A DNA stretch of 64,000 nt from Hahnella aquatica. Lineage in GTDB: Bacteria; Pseudomonadota; Gammaproteobacteria; Burkholderiales; Burkholderiaceae_A. Position 1 is the stretch's first letter. The number at the start of each line of letters is the position of its first letter. The translations under genes and the position numbers were made by a program. A model generated the notes under the pieces. The model did no database searches and was not told the origin of the DNA. It saw nothing but the letters and a program-made list of their open reading frames with translations. Shown piece after piece: positions 34,840-44,172 of this stretch. Location of the stretch: NCBI GenBank assembly GCA_965194505.1, contig OZ239144.1, positions 62,001 through 126,000 on the forward strand. Reading direction: 5' to 3'.

Positions 34840-35315
34840 TCCTGTAGTTTCTTGGTGAGCCAGGCCTCGACCGACGGGAACACAAACTTGCTCACGTCGC
34901 CACCCAGGGTGGCGATCTCCCGAACGATGGAGCCAGAGATGAACTGGTACTGGTCTGAAGGTGTGAGGAACATGGTCTCCACGTCTGGCATGAGGTATCG
35001 GTTCATGCCGGCCATCTGAAACTCATACTCAAAATCGGACACGGCCCTCAGCCCACGAATGATCACGTTGGCATCGAGCTCACGGACAAAGTCTTTCAGC
35101 AGGCCTTCAAACGGGCGCACCTCGACATTCGGGTAGTGGCTCAGAATTTCCTGGGCAATCTCACAGCGCTCACTCAGGGTAAAGAACGGGTGCTTGGAGC
35201 GGCTGTCGGCCACGCCCACCACCAGGCGATCGAAGAGTTTGGCACCGCGGCGCACCAAATCTTCGTGGCCCCGGGTGAAGGGATCGAAGGTTCCTGGGTA
35301 GACGGCTGTCTGCAT
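34821..35315 (-). CDS. coaD: Phosphopantetheine adenylyltransferase
   Basis: A 164-aa enzyme of coenzyme A synthesis. YPGTFDPFTRGHEDLVRR contains the nucleotidyl-transferase TxGH-type motif, and later come IRGLRAVSDFEYE and ISGSIVREIA with ATP-contacting residues. The frame is open to 35339, but the family begins at the MQTAVYPG Met, giving a start at 35315. Length matches E. coli CoaD (159 aa). Confidence 0.96.
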   Translation of the reverse strand: MQTAVYPGTFDPFTRGHEDLVRRGAKLFDRLVVGVADSRSKHPFFTLSERCEIAQEILSHYPNVEVRPFEGLLKDFVRELDANVIIRGLRAVSDFEYEFQMAGMNRYLMPDVETMFLTPSDQYQFISGSIVREIATLGGDVSKFVFPSVEAWLTKKLQDQGSTK

Positions 35316-35356
35316 CGCACAAGGATAACCCTTATGCAATGCGCCTTCAGAAAAAA

Positions 35357-36220
35357 TTAAGTGAGTGCTTGCTTGAGCTTTTTCATCGCCGCAGCCTCGA
35401 TCTGACGAACCCGCTCCGCAGAGATGCCGTGTGCACTGGCGAGCTCGTGCAGGGTGGCGGGCTTGTCGTCCTCGTCGTGAAGCCAGCGGGCCACCAGAAT
35501 GTCGCGGCTGCGGTCGTCCAGCGTGGACAGTGCTGCGGCGACGCGGGCGCGACCGAGCGCTTCCTCTTGGGCCTCGGCCACGATCTCAGAGGGGTCGGCG
35601 CGCTCTGCGGCCAGTGCGGCAATGGGGCCACTGCGCTCCTCGCCATCGACCACCTGCCCCTCCAGGGGGGTGTCGCCGCCATTGAGCCGCTGATCCATCT
35701 CCAGCACCTCCTCGGGGGCCACCTGCAGGGTCTGGGCGATCTCCTGGGCCTGCTCGGCCGTGACGCCTGCGTTCGCACCCAAGCTGCGCTTGAGTGAGCG
35801 GAGGTTGAAGAAAAGCTTGCGTTGGGCCTTGGTGGTGGCCACCTTCACCATCTGCCAGTTGCGCAGAATGTACTCGTGGATCTCGGCTTTGATCCAATGC
35901 AGGGCAAAGGACACCAGCCGAACGCCCCGGGTTGGATCAAAGCGGCGAACGGCCTTCATGAGGCCCAGGTTTCCTTCCTGAATGAGGTCTGCATGCGGCA
36001 GCCCATAGCCGAGGTACTGTCGGGACACGGCCACCACGAGGCGTAGGTGCGAGAGCACCAGCTCGCGGGCGGCCTCGAGGTCTTGAAGGGTGCGAAAGCG
36101 CAGGGCAAGTTCTTGCTCGCGCTGGGCCGTGAGCAAGGGCATGGTCTGCACGGTGCGCAGGTAGGCCTCCAGGTTGGCACCTGGACTCAGTGGCAGGACG
36201 GTCAGAGCGGAATGGGTCAT
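35357..36220 (-). CDS. rpoH: Heat-shock sigma factor RpoH (sigma-32)
   Basis: A 287-aa sigma factor directing heat-shock promoters. Region 2 has LIQEGNLGLMKAVRRFDP and the -10 recognition helix. The RpoH box QRKLFFNLRS is at residues 133-142 and identifies sigma-32. Region 4 ends LASAHGISAERVRQIEAAA. The ATG at 36220 has a GGGGGAGA Shine-Dalgarno. A CIRCE operator sits 32 bases upstream, and a TAAAAT -10 candidate overlaps its proximal arm, implying HrcA repression of rpoH. Confidence 0.97.
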   Translation of the reverse strand: MTHSALTVLPLSPGANLEAYLRTVQTMPLLTAQREQELALRFRTLQDLEAARELVLSHLRLVVAVSRQYLGYGLPHADLIQEGNLGLMKAVRRFDPTRGVRLVSFALHWIKAEIHEYILRNWQMVKVATTKAQRKLFFNLRSLKRSLGANAGVTAEQAQEIAQTLQVAPEEVLEMDQRLNGGDTPLEGQVVDGEERSGPIAALAAERADPSEIVAEAQEEALGRARVAAALSTLDDRSRDILVARWLHDEDDKPATLHELASAHGISAERVRQIEAAAMKKLKQALT

Positions 36221-36251
36221 GTGTCTTGTCTCCCCCTGGGTTGACGCCATT

Positions 36252-36278
36252 TTAGCACTCGACATATGAGAGTGCTAG
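36252..36278. promoter_or_regulatory. CIRCE operator (HrcA binding site) at rpoH
   Basis: TTAGCACTC (36252-36260), a 9-base spacer, then GAGTGCTAG (36270-36278). This matches the CIRCE consensus TTAGCACTC-N9-GAGTGCTAA at every arm position except the last. On the minus strand TAAAAT (36255-36250) overlapping one arm is a candidate -10 for rpoH. The site is in the 118-bp gap between divergent rpoH and the decarboxylase gene, so it could affect both. Confidence 0.92.
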
Positions 36279-36338
36279 TCTCATGAAGCCCGCGGTTTTG
36301 CCCTAAGATCAGCCACCGTCTGTGGAAAGGCCCCCACC

Positions 36339-38624
36339 ATGAAGTTTCGTTTCCCCATCGTCATCATCGACGAGGACTTTCGCTCCGAGAACACCTCTGG
36401 ACTGGGCATTCGTGCGCTGGCCGACGCCCTGGAAAAAGAGGGCATGGAGGTGCTGGGTGTCACCAGCTACGGCGACCTCGCCCAATTTGCGCAGCAACAG
36501 TCGCGAGCCTCGGCCTTTGTGCTGTCCATCGATGACGAAGAGTTTGGTGCCGGCAGCAAAGAAGAGGTCACCCACGCCCTCCGCAACTTGCGGGCCTTCG
36601 TGAGTGAGATTCGATTCCGCAATGCCGAGATCCCCATCTACCTCTATGGAGAGACCAGAACCTCGCGCCACATTCCCAACGATGTGCTGCGCGAATTGCA
36701 TGGCTTCATTCACATGTTTGAGGACACGCCAGAGTTCGTGGCCCGGCACATCATCCGCGAGGCCAAGTCTTATCTCGATTCCCTCGCGCCCCCATTCTTT
36801 CGGGCCCTGCTGCACTACGCGCAGGATGGCTCCTATTCCTGGCACTGCCCCGGCCACTCCGGTGGCGTGGCCTTCCTCAAGGCGCCTGTGGGCCAGATGT
36901 TCCACCAGTTCTTTGGCGAGAACATGCTGCGGGCCGATGTCTGCAATGCCGTCGACGAGCTTGGCCAGCTGCTCGACCACACGGGGCCGGTGGCCGAGTC
37001 TGAAAAAAACGCAGCCCGCATCTTCAGCGCAGACCACTGCTTCTTTGTAACCAATGGCACCTCGACATCCAACAAGATTGTCTGGCATGCCGCAGTCGCC
37101 CCGGGCGACATCGTGGTGGTCGACCGCAACTGCCACAAGAGTGTGCTGCATGCCATCACGATGACGGGTGCCATCCCGGTCTTTCTCATGCCCACCCGCA
37201 ATCACCTCGGCATCATCGGCCCCATTCCGCTCAGTGAGTTCGAGCCTGCAGCCATCGAGGCCAAGATTCAGAACAACCCATTTGCCAAGGAGGCCTGGGC
37301 CAAGGCCAAGGCCAACGGCCAGCCCAAGCCCCGCATCCTCACCATCACGCAGAGCACCTACGACGGTGTGCTCTACAACGTGGAGATGCTCAAGGACGTG
37401 CTCGGCAACACCATTGACACCCTGCATTTCGATGAGGCCTGGCTGCCGCATGCGGCCTTTCATGACTTCTACAGAGACATGCATGCGATTGGCAAGGACC
37501 GCCCCCGCCCGCATGACCCCATGATCTTCTCGACCCAGTCGACCCACAAACTGCTTGCGGGCCTCTCCCAGGCCTCACAAATTTTGGTGCAGGAGTCAGA
37601 CACACGGCAGCTCGATCGAGACCTCTTCAACGAGGCCTACCTGATGCACACCTCCACCAGCCCGCAGTACGCCATCATTGCCTCGCTGGATGTGGCGGCG
37701 GCCATGATGGAGCCTCCCGGGGGAACCGCACTGGTTGAAGAGAGCATCGTCGAGGCTCTGGACTTTCGACGGGCCATGCGCAAGGTGGAGGACGAGTTCG
37801 GTGACAAGGACTGGTGGTTCAAGGTCTGGGGACCGGCCGAGTTTCAGGCCGACAGCGATGGCATGGCCCACCGCGAGCAGTGGGAGCTCAAGCCCAACGA
37901 TGAATGGCACGGCTTTGAGAACCTCGTGCCGGGCTTCAACATGCTCGACCCGATCAAGGCCACCATCGTCACGCCAGGCCTGAACATCAAGGGCGAGTTC
38001 GACGCCCAGGGCATTCCGGCCTCGGTCGTCACCAAGTATCTGGCCGAACACGGCGTGATCGTCGAGAAGACAGGCCTCTACTCGTTCTTCATCATGTTCA
38101 CGATTGGCATCACCAAGGGGCGCTGGAACACGCTGCTCACGGCCCTACAGCAGTTCAAGGACGACTACGACAAGAACCAGCCCATGTGGCGGGTGATCCC
38201 CGAGTTCTGTGCGGCCCAGCCCAAGTACGAACGCGTGGGCCTTCGAGACCTCTGCCAGCAGCTACACGACACCTACAAGTCTTATGACATCGCCCGGCTC
38301 ACCACCGAGATGTACACCTCCAACATGGAGCCGGCCATGAAGCCTGCAGATGCCTTTGCATCGGTGGCCCATCGCAAGACCGAGCGTGTACCCATCGATG
38401 ACCTCGAGGGCCGCATCACGACGAGCCTGCTCACGCCCTATCCGCCAGGCATTCCATTGCTCATTCCAGGAGAGCGCTTCAATCGGACCATCGTGCGTTA
38501 TTTGCAGTTTGCGCGTGAGTTCAATGCCGCCTTCCCAGGCTTTGAGGCGGACATCCACGGGCTGGTGGAACAAGACCGCAACGGCGAGCGCGCTTACTTC
38601 GTGGACTGCGTGCCGCAGTCTTAA
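36339..38624 (+). CDS. Orn/Lys/Arg decarboxylase (large PLP fold type III-like family)
   Basis: A 761-aa decarboxylase. A wing domain (residues about 1-130, response-regulator-like) precedes the PLP core with HCPGHSGG, VTNGTSTSNKIV, FDEAWLPHAAFH and the Schiff-base Lys404 in STHKLLAGLSQ. The C-terminal domain has LLTPYPPGIPLLIPGER. Length resembles AdiA/LdcA enzymes; the preferred amino acid cannot be read from these motifs. A TAAGAT box (36304-36309) is a candidate -10. It ends 4 bp inside convergent ftsY. Confidence 0.93.
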   Translation: MKFRFPIVIIDEDFRSENTSGLGIRALADALEKEGMEVLGVTSYGDLAQFAQQQSRASAFVLSIDDEEFGAGSKEEVTHALRNLRAFVSEIRFRNAEIPIYLYGETRTSRHIPNDVLRELHGFIHMFEDTPEFVARHIIREAKSYLDSLAPPFFRALLHYAQDGSYSWHCPGHSGGVAFLKAPVGQMFHQFFGENMLRADVCNAVDELGQLLDHTGPVAESEKNAARIFSADHCFFVTNGTSTSNKIVWHAAVAPGDIVVVDRNCHKSVLHAITMTGAIPVFLMPTRNHLGIIGPIPLSEFEPAAIEAKIQNNPFAKEAWAKAKANGQPKPRILTITQSTYDGVLYNVEMLKDVLGNTIDTLHFDEAWLPHAAFHDFYRDMHAIGKDRPRPHDPMIFSTQSTHKLLAGLSQASQILVQESDTRQLDRDLFNEAYLMHTSTSPQYAIIASLDVAAAMMEPPGGTALVEESIVEALDFRRAMRKVEDEFGDKDWWFKVWGPAEFQADSDGMAHREQWELKPNDEWHGFENLVPGFNMLDPIKATIVTPGLNIKGEFDAQGIPASVVTKYLAEHGVIVEKTGLYSFFIMFTIGITKGRWNTLLTALQQFKDDYDKNQPMWRVIPEFCAAQPKYERVGLRDLCQQLHDTYKSYDIARLTTEMYTSNMEPAMKPADAFASVAHRKTERVPIDDLEGRITTSLLTPYPPGIPLLIPGERFNRTIVRYLQFAREFNAAFPGFEADIHGLVEQDRNGERAYFVDCVPQS

Positions 38625-39547
38625 GACTGGACCAGTGCGGCTGCGAAGGCCTTGGGGTCAAAGGGCTGCAGGTCTTCAATGCCTTCCCCCACGCCCACGA
38701 ACTGCACGGGAATGGGCCGCTCCTGGGCCAGAGCCAGCAGGACACCGCCCTTGGCCGTGCCATCGAGCTTGGTGACCATGAGGCCGGTCAGCCCCAGCGC
38801 ATCGTCGAAGGCCTTGGTCTGTGCCACGGCGTTCTGACCGGTGCCGCCATCGACGACCAGCCAGGTCTCGTGGGGCGCGCCGGCCATGGCCTTGCCCATC
38901 ACCCGCTTCACCTTTTTGAGTTCCTCCATGAGGTGCAGTTGGGTGGGCAGCCGGCCAGCGGTGTCGACCATCACCAGGCTCGCGCCGCGGGCATCACCGG
39001 CCTTGATGGCATCGAAGGCCACGGCCGCGGGGTCGCCCTGGGCCTGTGCAATAACGTCCACGCCATTGCGACTTCCCCAGGCCTGGAGCTGCTCTTGGGC
39101 TGCAGCCCGGAAGGTGTCTCCGGCCGCCAGCAGCACTTTTTCGCCTTGGGCCTGGAAGTGGTGGGCCAGCTTGCCGATGGAGGTGGTCTTTCCTGCACCG
39201 TTGACACCAACCACCATGAGCACCCGGGGCCCGGCTGCGGGGCCGGGCTGCCTCACAGATGACAGGCTGGCCAGTCGAGATGCGAGCAGTTCAATGAGTC
39301 GATCGGCCAGTGCCTCAGGGTTGGCTGTGGGGTCGACGGGCGAGGACCGCAGGCTTTGGCGCAGACTTGCGACAAGGTCTTGGCTGGTGCGGGCCCCCGC
39401 ATCTGCCATGATCAGGGCTGATTCAACCTCTTCAAACCAGTCGTCGTCGATCACCGGCCGCCCAATGAGACGGCCGAGCGCGGCGCGGGTCTTGGAGAGG
39501 CCCGACTTGAGTCGGGAGAAACCGCCGGTGTTGAGGAACCCAATCAT
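38621..39547 (-). CDS. ftsY: Signal recognition particle receptor FtsY (short form)
   Basis: A 308-aa SRP-type GTPase docking ribosome-SRP complexes at the inner membrane. N domain about residues 1-95. G domain: GVNGAGKT (114-121), DTFRAAAQEQL, DTAGRLPT, TKLDGTAKGG, and FVGVGEGIEDLQPFD at the C-terminus. It lacks the long acidic A domain of enterobacterial FtsY, as in many other bacteria. Its ATG overlaps that of the divergent M16 peptidase, so its promoter must lie inside that gene. Confidence 0.95.
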   Translation of the reverse strand: MIGFLNTGGFSRLKSGLSKTRAALGRLIGRPVIDDDWFEEVESALIMADAGARTSQDLVASLRQSLRSSPVDPTANPEALADRLIELLASRLASLSSVRQPGPAAGPRVLMVVGVNGAGKTTSIGKLAHHFQAQGEKVLLAAGDTFRAAAQEQLQAWGSRNGVDVIAQAQGDPAAVAFDAIKAGDARGASLVMVDTAGRLPTQLHLMEELKKVKRVMGKAMAGAPHETWLVVDGGTGQNAVAQTKAFDDALGLTGLMVTKLDGTAKGGVLLALAQERPIPVQFVGVGEGIEDLQPFDPKAFAAALVQS

Positions 39548-40985
39548 GGATGGAGTGGTCTTTTTCGAGATGAGAACAAGCAAACGAGCCGTTGCGGCCA
39601 TTGTAGGCGCCTTGATCACCCTGATGCTGCCGGCTGCGGCGCGCAGCATGCAGTCCACACCAAGCCTCGACCAGACCCTTGCCAATGGTCTGCGGGTGGT
39701 GGTCTTTGAAGACCGCCGTGCGCCGACTGCCCTGCACATGGTCTGGATCAAGGCCGGCTCCATGGACGAGCAGCCCGGCAAGACAGGCCTGGCCCACGTG
39801 CTCGAGCACATGATGTTCAAGGGCACCAAGACCCTGGCTGCTGGTGAGTTCAGCCGCCGCGTGGCCGCCCTGGGTGGCCGCGAGAATGCCTTCACATCTC
39901 GGGAGTACACCGGCTACTTTCAGCAGGTTCATCGCGATGCCCTCTTCGATGTCATGGCCCTGGAGGCCGACCGCATGCAGAACCTGCAGTTCACCAACGA
40001 GGAGTTCGCCAAGGAGATCCTGGTGGTGATGGAGGAGCGGCGCCTTCGCACCGACGACAGCCCGTCAGGCCTGGCCTATGAGGCCCTGATGTCGCGGGCG
40101 TTTGTGGCGTCGCCAGTGCGACACCCCATCATTGGCTGGATGGCAGACTTGAAGGCCCTCACACCCGATGATGCCCGTGGCTGGTACGACCAGTGGTATG
40201 CCCCCAACAATGCCACCGTGGTGGTCGCAGGCGATGTCGATGCACAGGCGGTCTTGGCCGAGGTGGAGCGCCTCTACAAAAATTGGTCTCCAAAGACCTT
40301 GCCAATGTCCTCGGCTGTGGTTGAGCCCAAGCAGTTGGGTGCGCGTGAGGCGCAGGTCTCTGCGCCGGCTGAGAATGCCTTCTTCTTTAAAGCCTGGCGG
40401 GCGCCCACCCTGGGCCCAGCCGATGGCCCAGTCTCCCCGGACAACCCCGTGGCCCGGGATGTCGTGGCGCTTGGGGTCTTGTCGACCCTGCTCGACCATC
40501 CTGATTTTGGGCGGCTACAGCGTGGGCTCGTGCGCGAGAGTCGGCGCGCCGTGAGCGTGGGCACACAGGCCGACGCCGTGTCTCGAGGGCCAGGACTTTT
40601 CTTGGTGGAGGCCACGCCCGCCAAGGGTGTCGGTGTGAGGGAGGTCCTTCGCGATGTCGAGGCCGAACTGGCCAAGATTGCTTCCCAGGGGGTGTCTCAG
40701 GACGAGCTCAATCTCATTCGCAGGCAGGCCAAGGCCTCGCAGGTCTACAAGCAAGACTCGCTCTTCTCAAAGGCGATGGAGGTGGGCCGCCTGGTCACTG
40801 CGGGCCGGCCCCTGGCCGATGCCACCGACTGGCTGCAGCTGCTCGACGCCATCACGCCCGAGGATGTGCAACGCGTGGCCAAGACCATCTTCCAGGACGA
40901 CCAGTCCACGCTCATCGAACTGCTGCCGCAGCCATTGGACACCGCCAGCCGTCGGGGCTTTGCAGCCCCCGTGCTGCGGCACTGA
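39546..40985 (+). CDS. M16 (pitrilysin-type) zinc peptidase, catalytic partner
   Basis: A 479-aa (or 471-aa from the ATG at 39570) secreted or periplasmic peptidase with an N-terminal signal (AVAAIVGALITLMLPAAARS). The inverted zinc motif HVLEHMMFKGT gives HxxEH, and the downstream Glu is in the EEFAKEILVVMEERR region. GAGGA-like Shine-Dalgarno spacing favours 39546, which would overlap the ftsY start; 39570 gives a tidier signal peptide. The next gene is an inactive paralogue, so the pair likely forms a heterodimer. Confidence 0.9.
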   Translation: MDGVVFFEMRTSKRAVAAIVGALITLMLPAAARSMQSTPSLDQTLANGLRVVVFEDRRAPTALHMVWIKAGSMDEQPGKTGLAHVLEHMMFKGTKTLAAGEFSRRVAALGGRENAFTSREYTGYFQQVHRDALFDVMALEADRMQNLQFTNEEFAKEILVVMEERRLRTDDSPSGLAYEALMSRAFVASPVRHPIIGWMADLKALTPDDARGWYDQWYAPNNATVVVAGDVDAQAVLAEVERLYKNWSPKTLPMSSAVVEPKQLGAREAQVSAPAENAFFFKAWRAPTLGPADGPVSPDNPVARDVVALGVLSTLLDHPDFGRLQRGLVRESRRAVSVGTQADAVSRGPGLFLVEATPAKGVGVREVLRDVEAELAKIASQGVSQDELNLIRRQAKASQVYKQDSLFSKAMEVGRLVTAGRPLADATDWLQLLDAITPEDVQRVAKTIFQDDQSTLIELLPQPLDTASRRGFAAPVLRH

Positions 40986-40994
40986 GGAGAGACC

Positions 40995-42473
40995 ATGCGC
41001 AACCTTTTGTCTGTCAAGGTGATGGCTGCCGTGGTCATGGTCACGGCCATGGGCTCGGTGCGGGCTGAAGTGAAAACCGTCGATGTGGGGGTGGCCGCCG
41101 CTGAGAAGGCCTCGAACCGCATCCAGTCATTTCGATCCGCGCAGGGCGTGGAGGTGCTCTTTGTTCCCGCGCGTGGCATCCCCATGGTCGACCTCGCCAT
41201 CGAGATCGACGCAGGCAGCCGCTGGGATCCCGTGGGCCTGGAAGGCCTGGCGGGCCTGACGGCGAGCCTGTCCAACCGGGGCCTGGCGGCGGTCGCGGAC
41301 CGGCCCGCGAGGTCGGAAGAAGAGGTGGGCCAGGCCATGGCAGCACTGGCCATCCAGCGTTCTGAATCGGTCTCGCAGGATCGGGTGGGCATCCGATACC
41401 GGTTTCTATCGGATGCCGCCGTTCGCAACGAGGCCGTCGCCTGGGCAGCGCGTCAGCTGTCCGACCCGGCCTATGACGCTGCGGTCGTGGCACGCGAGCG
41501 AGACCGCTCGGTGGCGGGCCTTCTAGAGTCCCTCACCCGGCCCCAGGCCTTGGCCACCCGGGCCTTGTGGTCTTCCATGTACGGAGACCATCCCTACGGG
41601 CGGCAGTCCACACAGGCCTCTCTGCAGGCCATCGCAGCCGACCACCTCGCCGCCTTTCATGCGCGCTTCTGGCGGCCCGAGCGCATGTCGGTGGCGCTCG
41701 TCGGAGACCTCAGCCTGGCCGATGCCAAGGCCCTGGCCGACGCACTGCTTGCGCCCTTGACCCAGCGCGTTCAGGACCCATCTCACCAGGCCCTGGCCAT
41801 TCGATCGGATGTGGCCTGGCTCTCGCTTTTGCCGGCCGTGCCACCGGCCAAGGCCACTGAGATTCGTCAGCCCCACCCCGCCAACCAGAGCCACATCTGG
41901 CTGGGCCTGCCCATGATGAGCCGATCCGACCGCCTGGATTTCTTCCCGATGCTGGTGGCCAATCACATCCTGGGTGGCGGCGGCTTCACGGCCCGCCTCA
42001 CCCACGAGGTGCGTGAGAAGCGGGGGCTCTCCTACAGCGTGTTCTCTGCTGTTCAGCCACTGGCCCAGCCGGGGCCGTTCTTCATCGGGCTACAGACCCA
42101 GCGCGATCGCTCGGCAGAAGCGCTCACGGTGGTGCGGTCTGTGCTGGCCGATTTTGTGCAGAAGGGGGCCACCGAGGCGGAGCTGGAGGCGGCCAAGAAG
42201 AACCTGCTGGGTGGCTTTGCGCTGCGCCTGGATTCCAACCGCAAGCTGCTCGACAACCTGGCCCAGATGGCCTTCTACCGCCTGCCACTCGACTACCTCG
42301 ACACCTGGTCTGAGCGCGTGGCTGCCGTGAATCAGGAGGACATTGCAGATGTCCTGGCCCGGCGACTGGTCCTCGATGCCATGACCGTGGTGGTGGTTGG
42401 TGGTGAGACGGCGCCTGCAGCCGCGCCGTCTCCCGCAGCTGCGCCCTCTCCCGCACCCGTGCCATCCCCGTGA
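40995..42473 (+). CDS. M16 peptidase-like protein, non-catalytic partner
   Basis: A 492-aa paralogue of the preceding gene with its own signal peptide (cleavage near VRAEV). At the position of HxxEH it reads GLAGLTASLSNRG, so the zinc site is missing. It retains the R/Y substrate-binding pair region LTHEVREKRGLSYSVFS, typical of the partner subunit in two-subunit M16B proteases. The C-terminal 20 residues are Ala/Pro/Ser repeats, probably disordered. Coupled to rsmD by an ATGA. Confidence 0.9.
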   Translation: MRNLLSVKVMAAVVMVTAMGSVRAEVKTVDVGVAAAEKASNRIQSFRSAQGVEVLFVPARGIPMVDLAIEIDAGSRWDPVGLEGLAGLTASLSNRGLAAVADRPARSEEEVGQAMAALAIQRSESVSQDRVGIRYRFLSDAAVRNEAVAWAARQLSDPAYDAAVVARERDRSVAGLLESLTRPQALATRALWSSMYGDHPYGRQSTQASLQAIAADHLAAFHARFWRPERMSVALVGDLSLADAKALADALLAPLTQRVQDPSHQALAIRSDVAWLSLLPAVPPAKATEIRQPHPANQSHIWLGLPMMSRSDRLDFFPMLVANHILGGGGFTARLTHEVREKRGLSYSVFSAVQPLAQPGPFFIGLQTQRDRSAEALTVVRSVLADFVQKGATEAELEAAKKNLLGGFALRLDSNRKLLDNLAQMAFYRLPLDYLDTWSERVAAVNQEDIADVLARRLVLDAMTVVVVGGETAPAAAPSPAAAPSPAPVPSP

Positions 42474-43081
42474 CGCCACGGCGCAGTCCGGCGCAGCCGG
42501 GTTCGGTGCGCATCATTGCGGGCCAGTGGCGGCGCAGCCTGCTGCCCGTGCCCAATCGGCCGGATCTTCGCCCCACACCAGACCGGGTTCGCGAGACCGT
42601 CTTTAATTGGCTCGTCACCTGGATGCCCGTGCCCATCTCGGCTGCGCGTGTGCTCGATCCGTTTGCTGGTTCTGGAGCCTTGGGCTTTGAGGCCGCCTCG
42701 CGTGGGGCCGCCAGTGTGACCCTGCTCGACCACGACCCGCAGGTGGTCTCTGCCCTGTCGACCACCAAGGCTCGGCTCGCCGCCACTGCAGTGACGGTGC
42801 TTCGGGCCGATGCAGCCAGCTGGCTTGCCCAGCGGGCCGGTGAGCCGCAGGCGACGCCCTATGAACTCATTTTTCTAGACCCACCGTTCTCGGAGCATCG
42901 GCTGCCCAGCATGGTGGTGCTCACCGTGCCGCACCTGGCCGATGGCGGCTGCCTGTACTTGGAATCGGATGAGCCCATTGCGGGGGCCTTTGAAACCCAC
43001 CTGCAGGCCCATGGCCTGGAACTGGTGCGCTCCGATCGTGCAGGGCAGGTTTACTTCGGCCTGGCCCGGCTCACACGTTAA
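42470..43081 (+). CDS. rsmD: 16S rRNA (guanine(966)-N(2))-methyltransferase
   Basis: A 203-aa methyltransferase acting on the 30S subunit. RIIAGQWRRSLL and LRPTPDRVRETVFNWL open the protein, followed by the SAM motif VLDPFAGSGALGFEAASRGA and the catalytic IV motif as LIFLDPPF (DPPF). The 3' end overlaps convergent ychF by 11 bp. Confidence 0.95.
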   Translation: MTPRRSPAQPGSVRIIAGQWRRSLLPVPNRPDLRPTPDRVRETVFNWLVTWMPVPISAARVLDPFAGSGALGFEAASRGAASVTLLDHDPQVVSALSTTKARLAATAVTVLRADAASWLAQRAGEPQATPYELIFLDPPFSEHRLPSMVVLTVPHLADGGCLYLESDEPIAGAFETHLQAHGLELVRSDRAGQVYFGLARLTR

Positions 43082-44162
43082 AGCGAAAGTGCATGACGTC
43101 GCCATCCTTGACGACGTAGTCTTTTCCCTCGAGCCGCATCTTGCCGGACTCTTTGGCACCCTGCTCGCCCTTGCAGGCCACGTAATCCTCAAAGCCAATC
43201 ACCTCGGCCCGAATGAAGCCTCGTTCGAAATCGGTGTGGATCACACCGGCGGCCTGCGGTGCCGTGGCGCCCACGCGCACCGTCCAGGCCCGAACCTCTT
43301 TGACGCCGGCGGTGAAGTAGGTCTGTAGTCCAAGGAGCCCGAATGCCGCCCGAATCAGGCGGTCAAGGCCTGGCTCCGTCATGCCCATGTCCGCCAGGAA
43401 CACAGACTTGTCCTCGTCGGCCATGTCTGCAATCTCGGCCTCGACGGCTGCACAGATGGCCACCACCGGCGCACGCTGCTCAGCTGCATAGGCCTCGAGT
43501 GCGGCCAGGTGCGGGTTCTGCGCAAAGCCACCCTCCTTCACATTGGCCACAAACATCGCGGGCTTGGCCGTGATGAAAAAGAAAGGGCGTATCAGTGCGT
43601 GTTCGTCGGCGTCCAGGCCCAGGCCCCGAATGGGCTTGGCCTTGTCGAGCTGCACCTGGCATTTCTCAAGAACGGCCACGAGCTTGGCGGCCTCCTTGTC
43701 GCCCGAGCGAGCGAGCTTCTGCGCCTTGACGAGCTGCTTCTCAAGGCCAGCCAGGTCGGCCAGGGCCAGCTCGGTCTCGATGGTCTCGATGTCCGCCAAT
43801 GGGTCCACCCGCCCATTCACATGCACCACGTTCTCGTCTTCGAAGCAGCGCACCACATTCACAATCGCATCTGTCTCACGAATGTTGGCCAGGAATTGGT
43901 TGCCAAGGCCTTCGCCTTTGCTGGCACCGGCCACCAGTCCTGCAATATCGACAAACTCGACGGTGGCCGGCATGACACGTTCGGGCGACACGATGGCAGC
44001 GAGCTGATTCAGACGTGGGTCGGGCAGCTCCACGATGCCGGTGTTGGGCTCGATGGTGCAGAAGGGATAGTTCTCAGCAGCGATGCCCGCCTTGGTCAGT
44101 GCATTGAAGAGGGTGCTCTTGCCAACATTGGGCAGGCCGACGATGCCGCATTGAAGTGCCAT
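43071..44162 (-). CDS. ychF: Redox-regulated ribosome-binding ATPase YchF
   Basis: A 363-aa Obg-related P-loop protein that hydrolyses ATP rather than GTP. The P-loop GLPNVGKS is at residues 9-16, followed by DIAGLVAGASKGEGLGNQFL. NVKE marks the altered NKxD region associated with ATP preference. The TGS-domain C-terminus includes YFTAGVKEVRAWTV and ends VMHFRFNV. Start at 44162 with AAGGA Shine-Dalgarno; it follows pth by 10 bases. Confidence 0.97.
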   Translation of the reverse strand: MALQCGIVGLPNVGKSTLFNALTKAGIAAENYPFCTIEPNTGIVELPDPRLNQLAAIVSPERVMPATVEFVDIAGLVAGASKGEGLGNQFLANIRETDAIVNVVRCFEDENVVHVNGRVDPLADIETIETELALADLAGLEKQLVKAQKLARSGDKEAAKLVAVLEKCQVQLDKAKPIRGLGLDADEHALIRPFFFITAKPAMFVANVKEGGFAQNPHLAALEAYAAEQRAPVVAICAAVEAEIADMADEDKSVFLADMGMTEPGLDRLIRAAFGLLGLQTYFTAGVKEVRAWTVRVGATAPQAAGVIHTDFERGFIRAEVIGFEDYVACKGEQGAKESGKMRLEGKDYVVKDGDVMHFRFNV

Positions 44163-44172
44163 GGGTGTCCTT

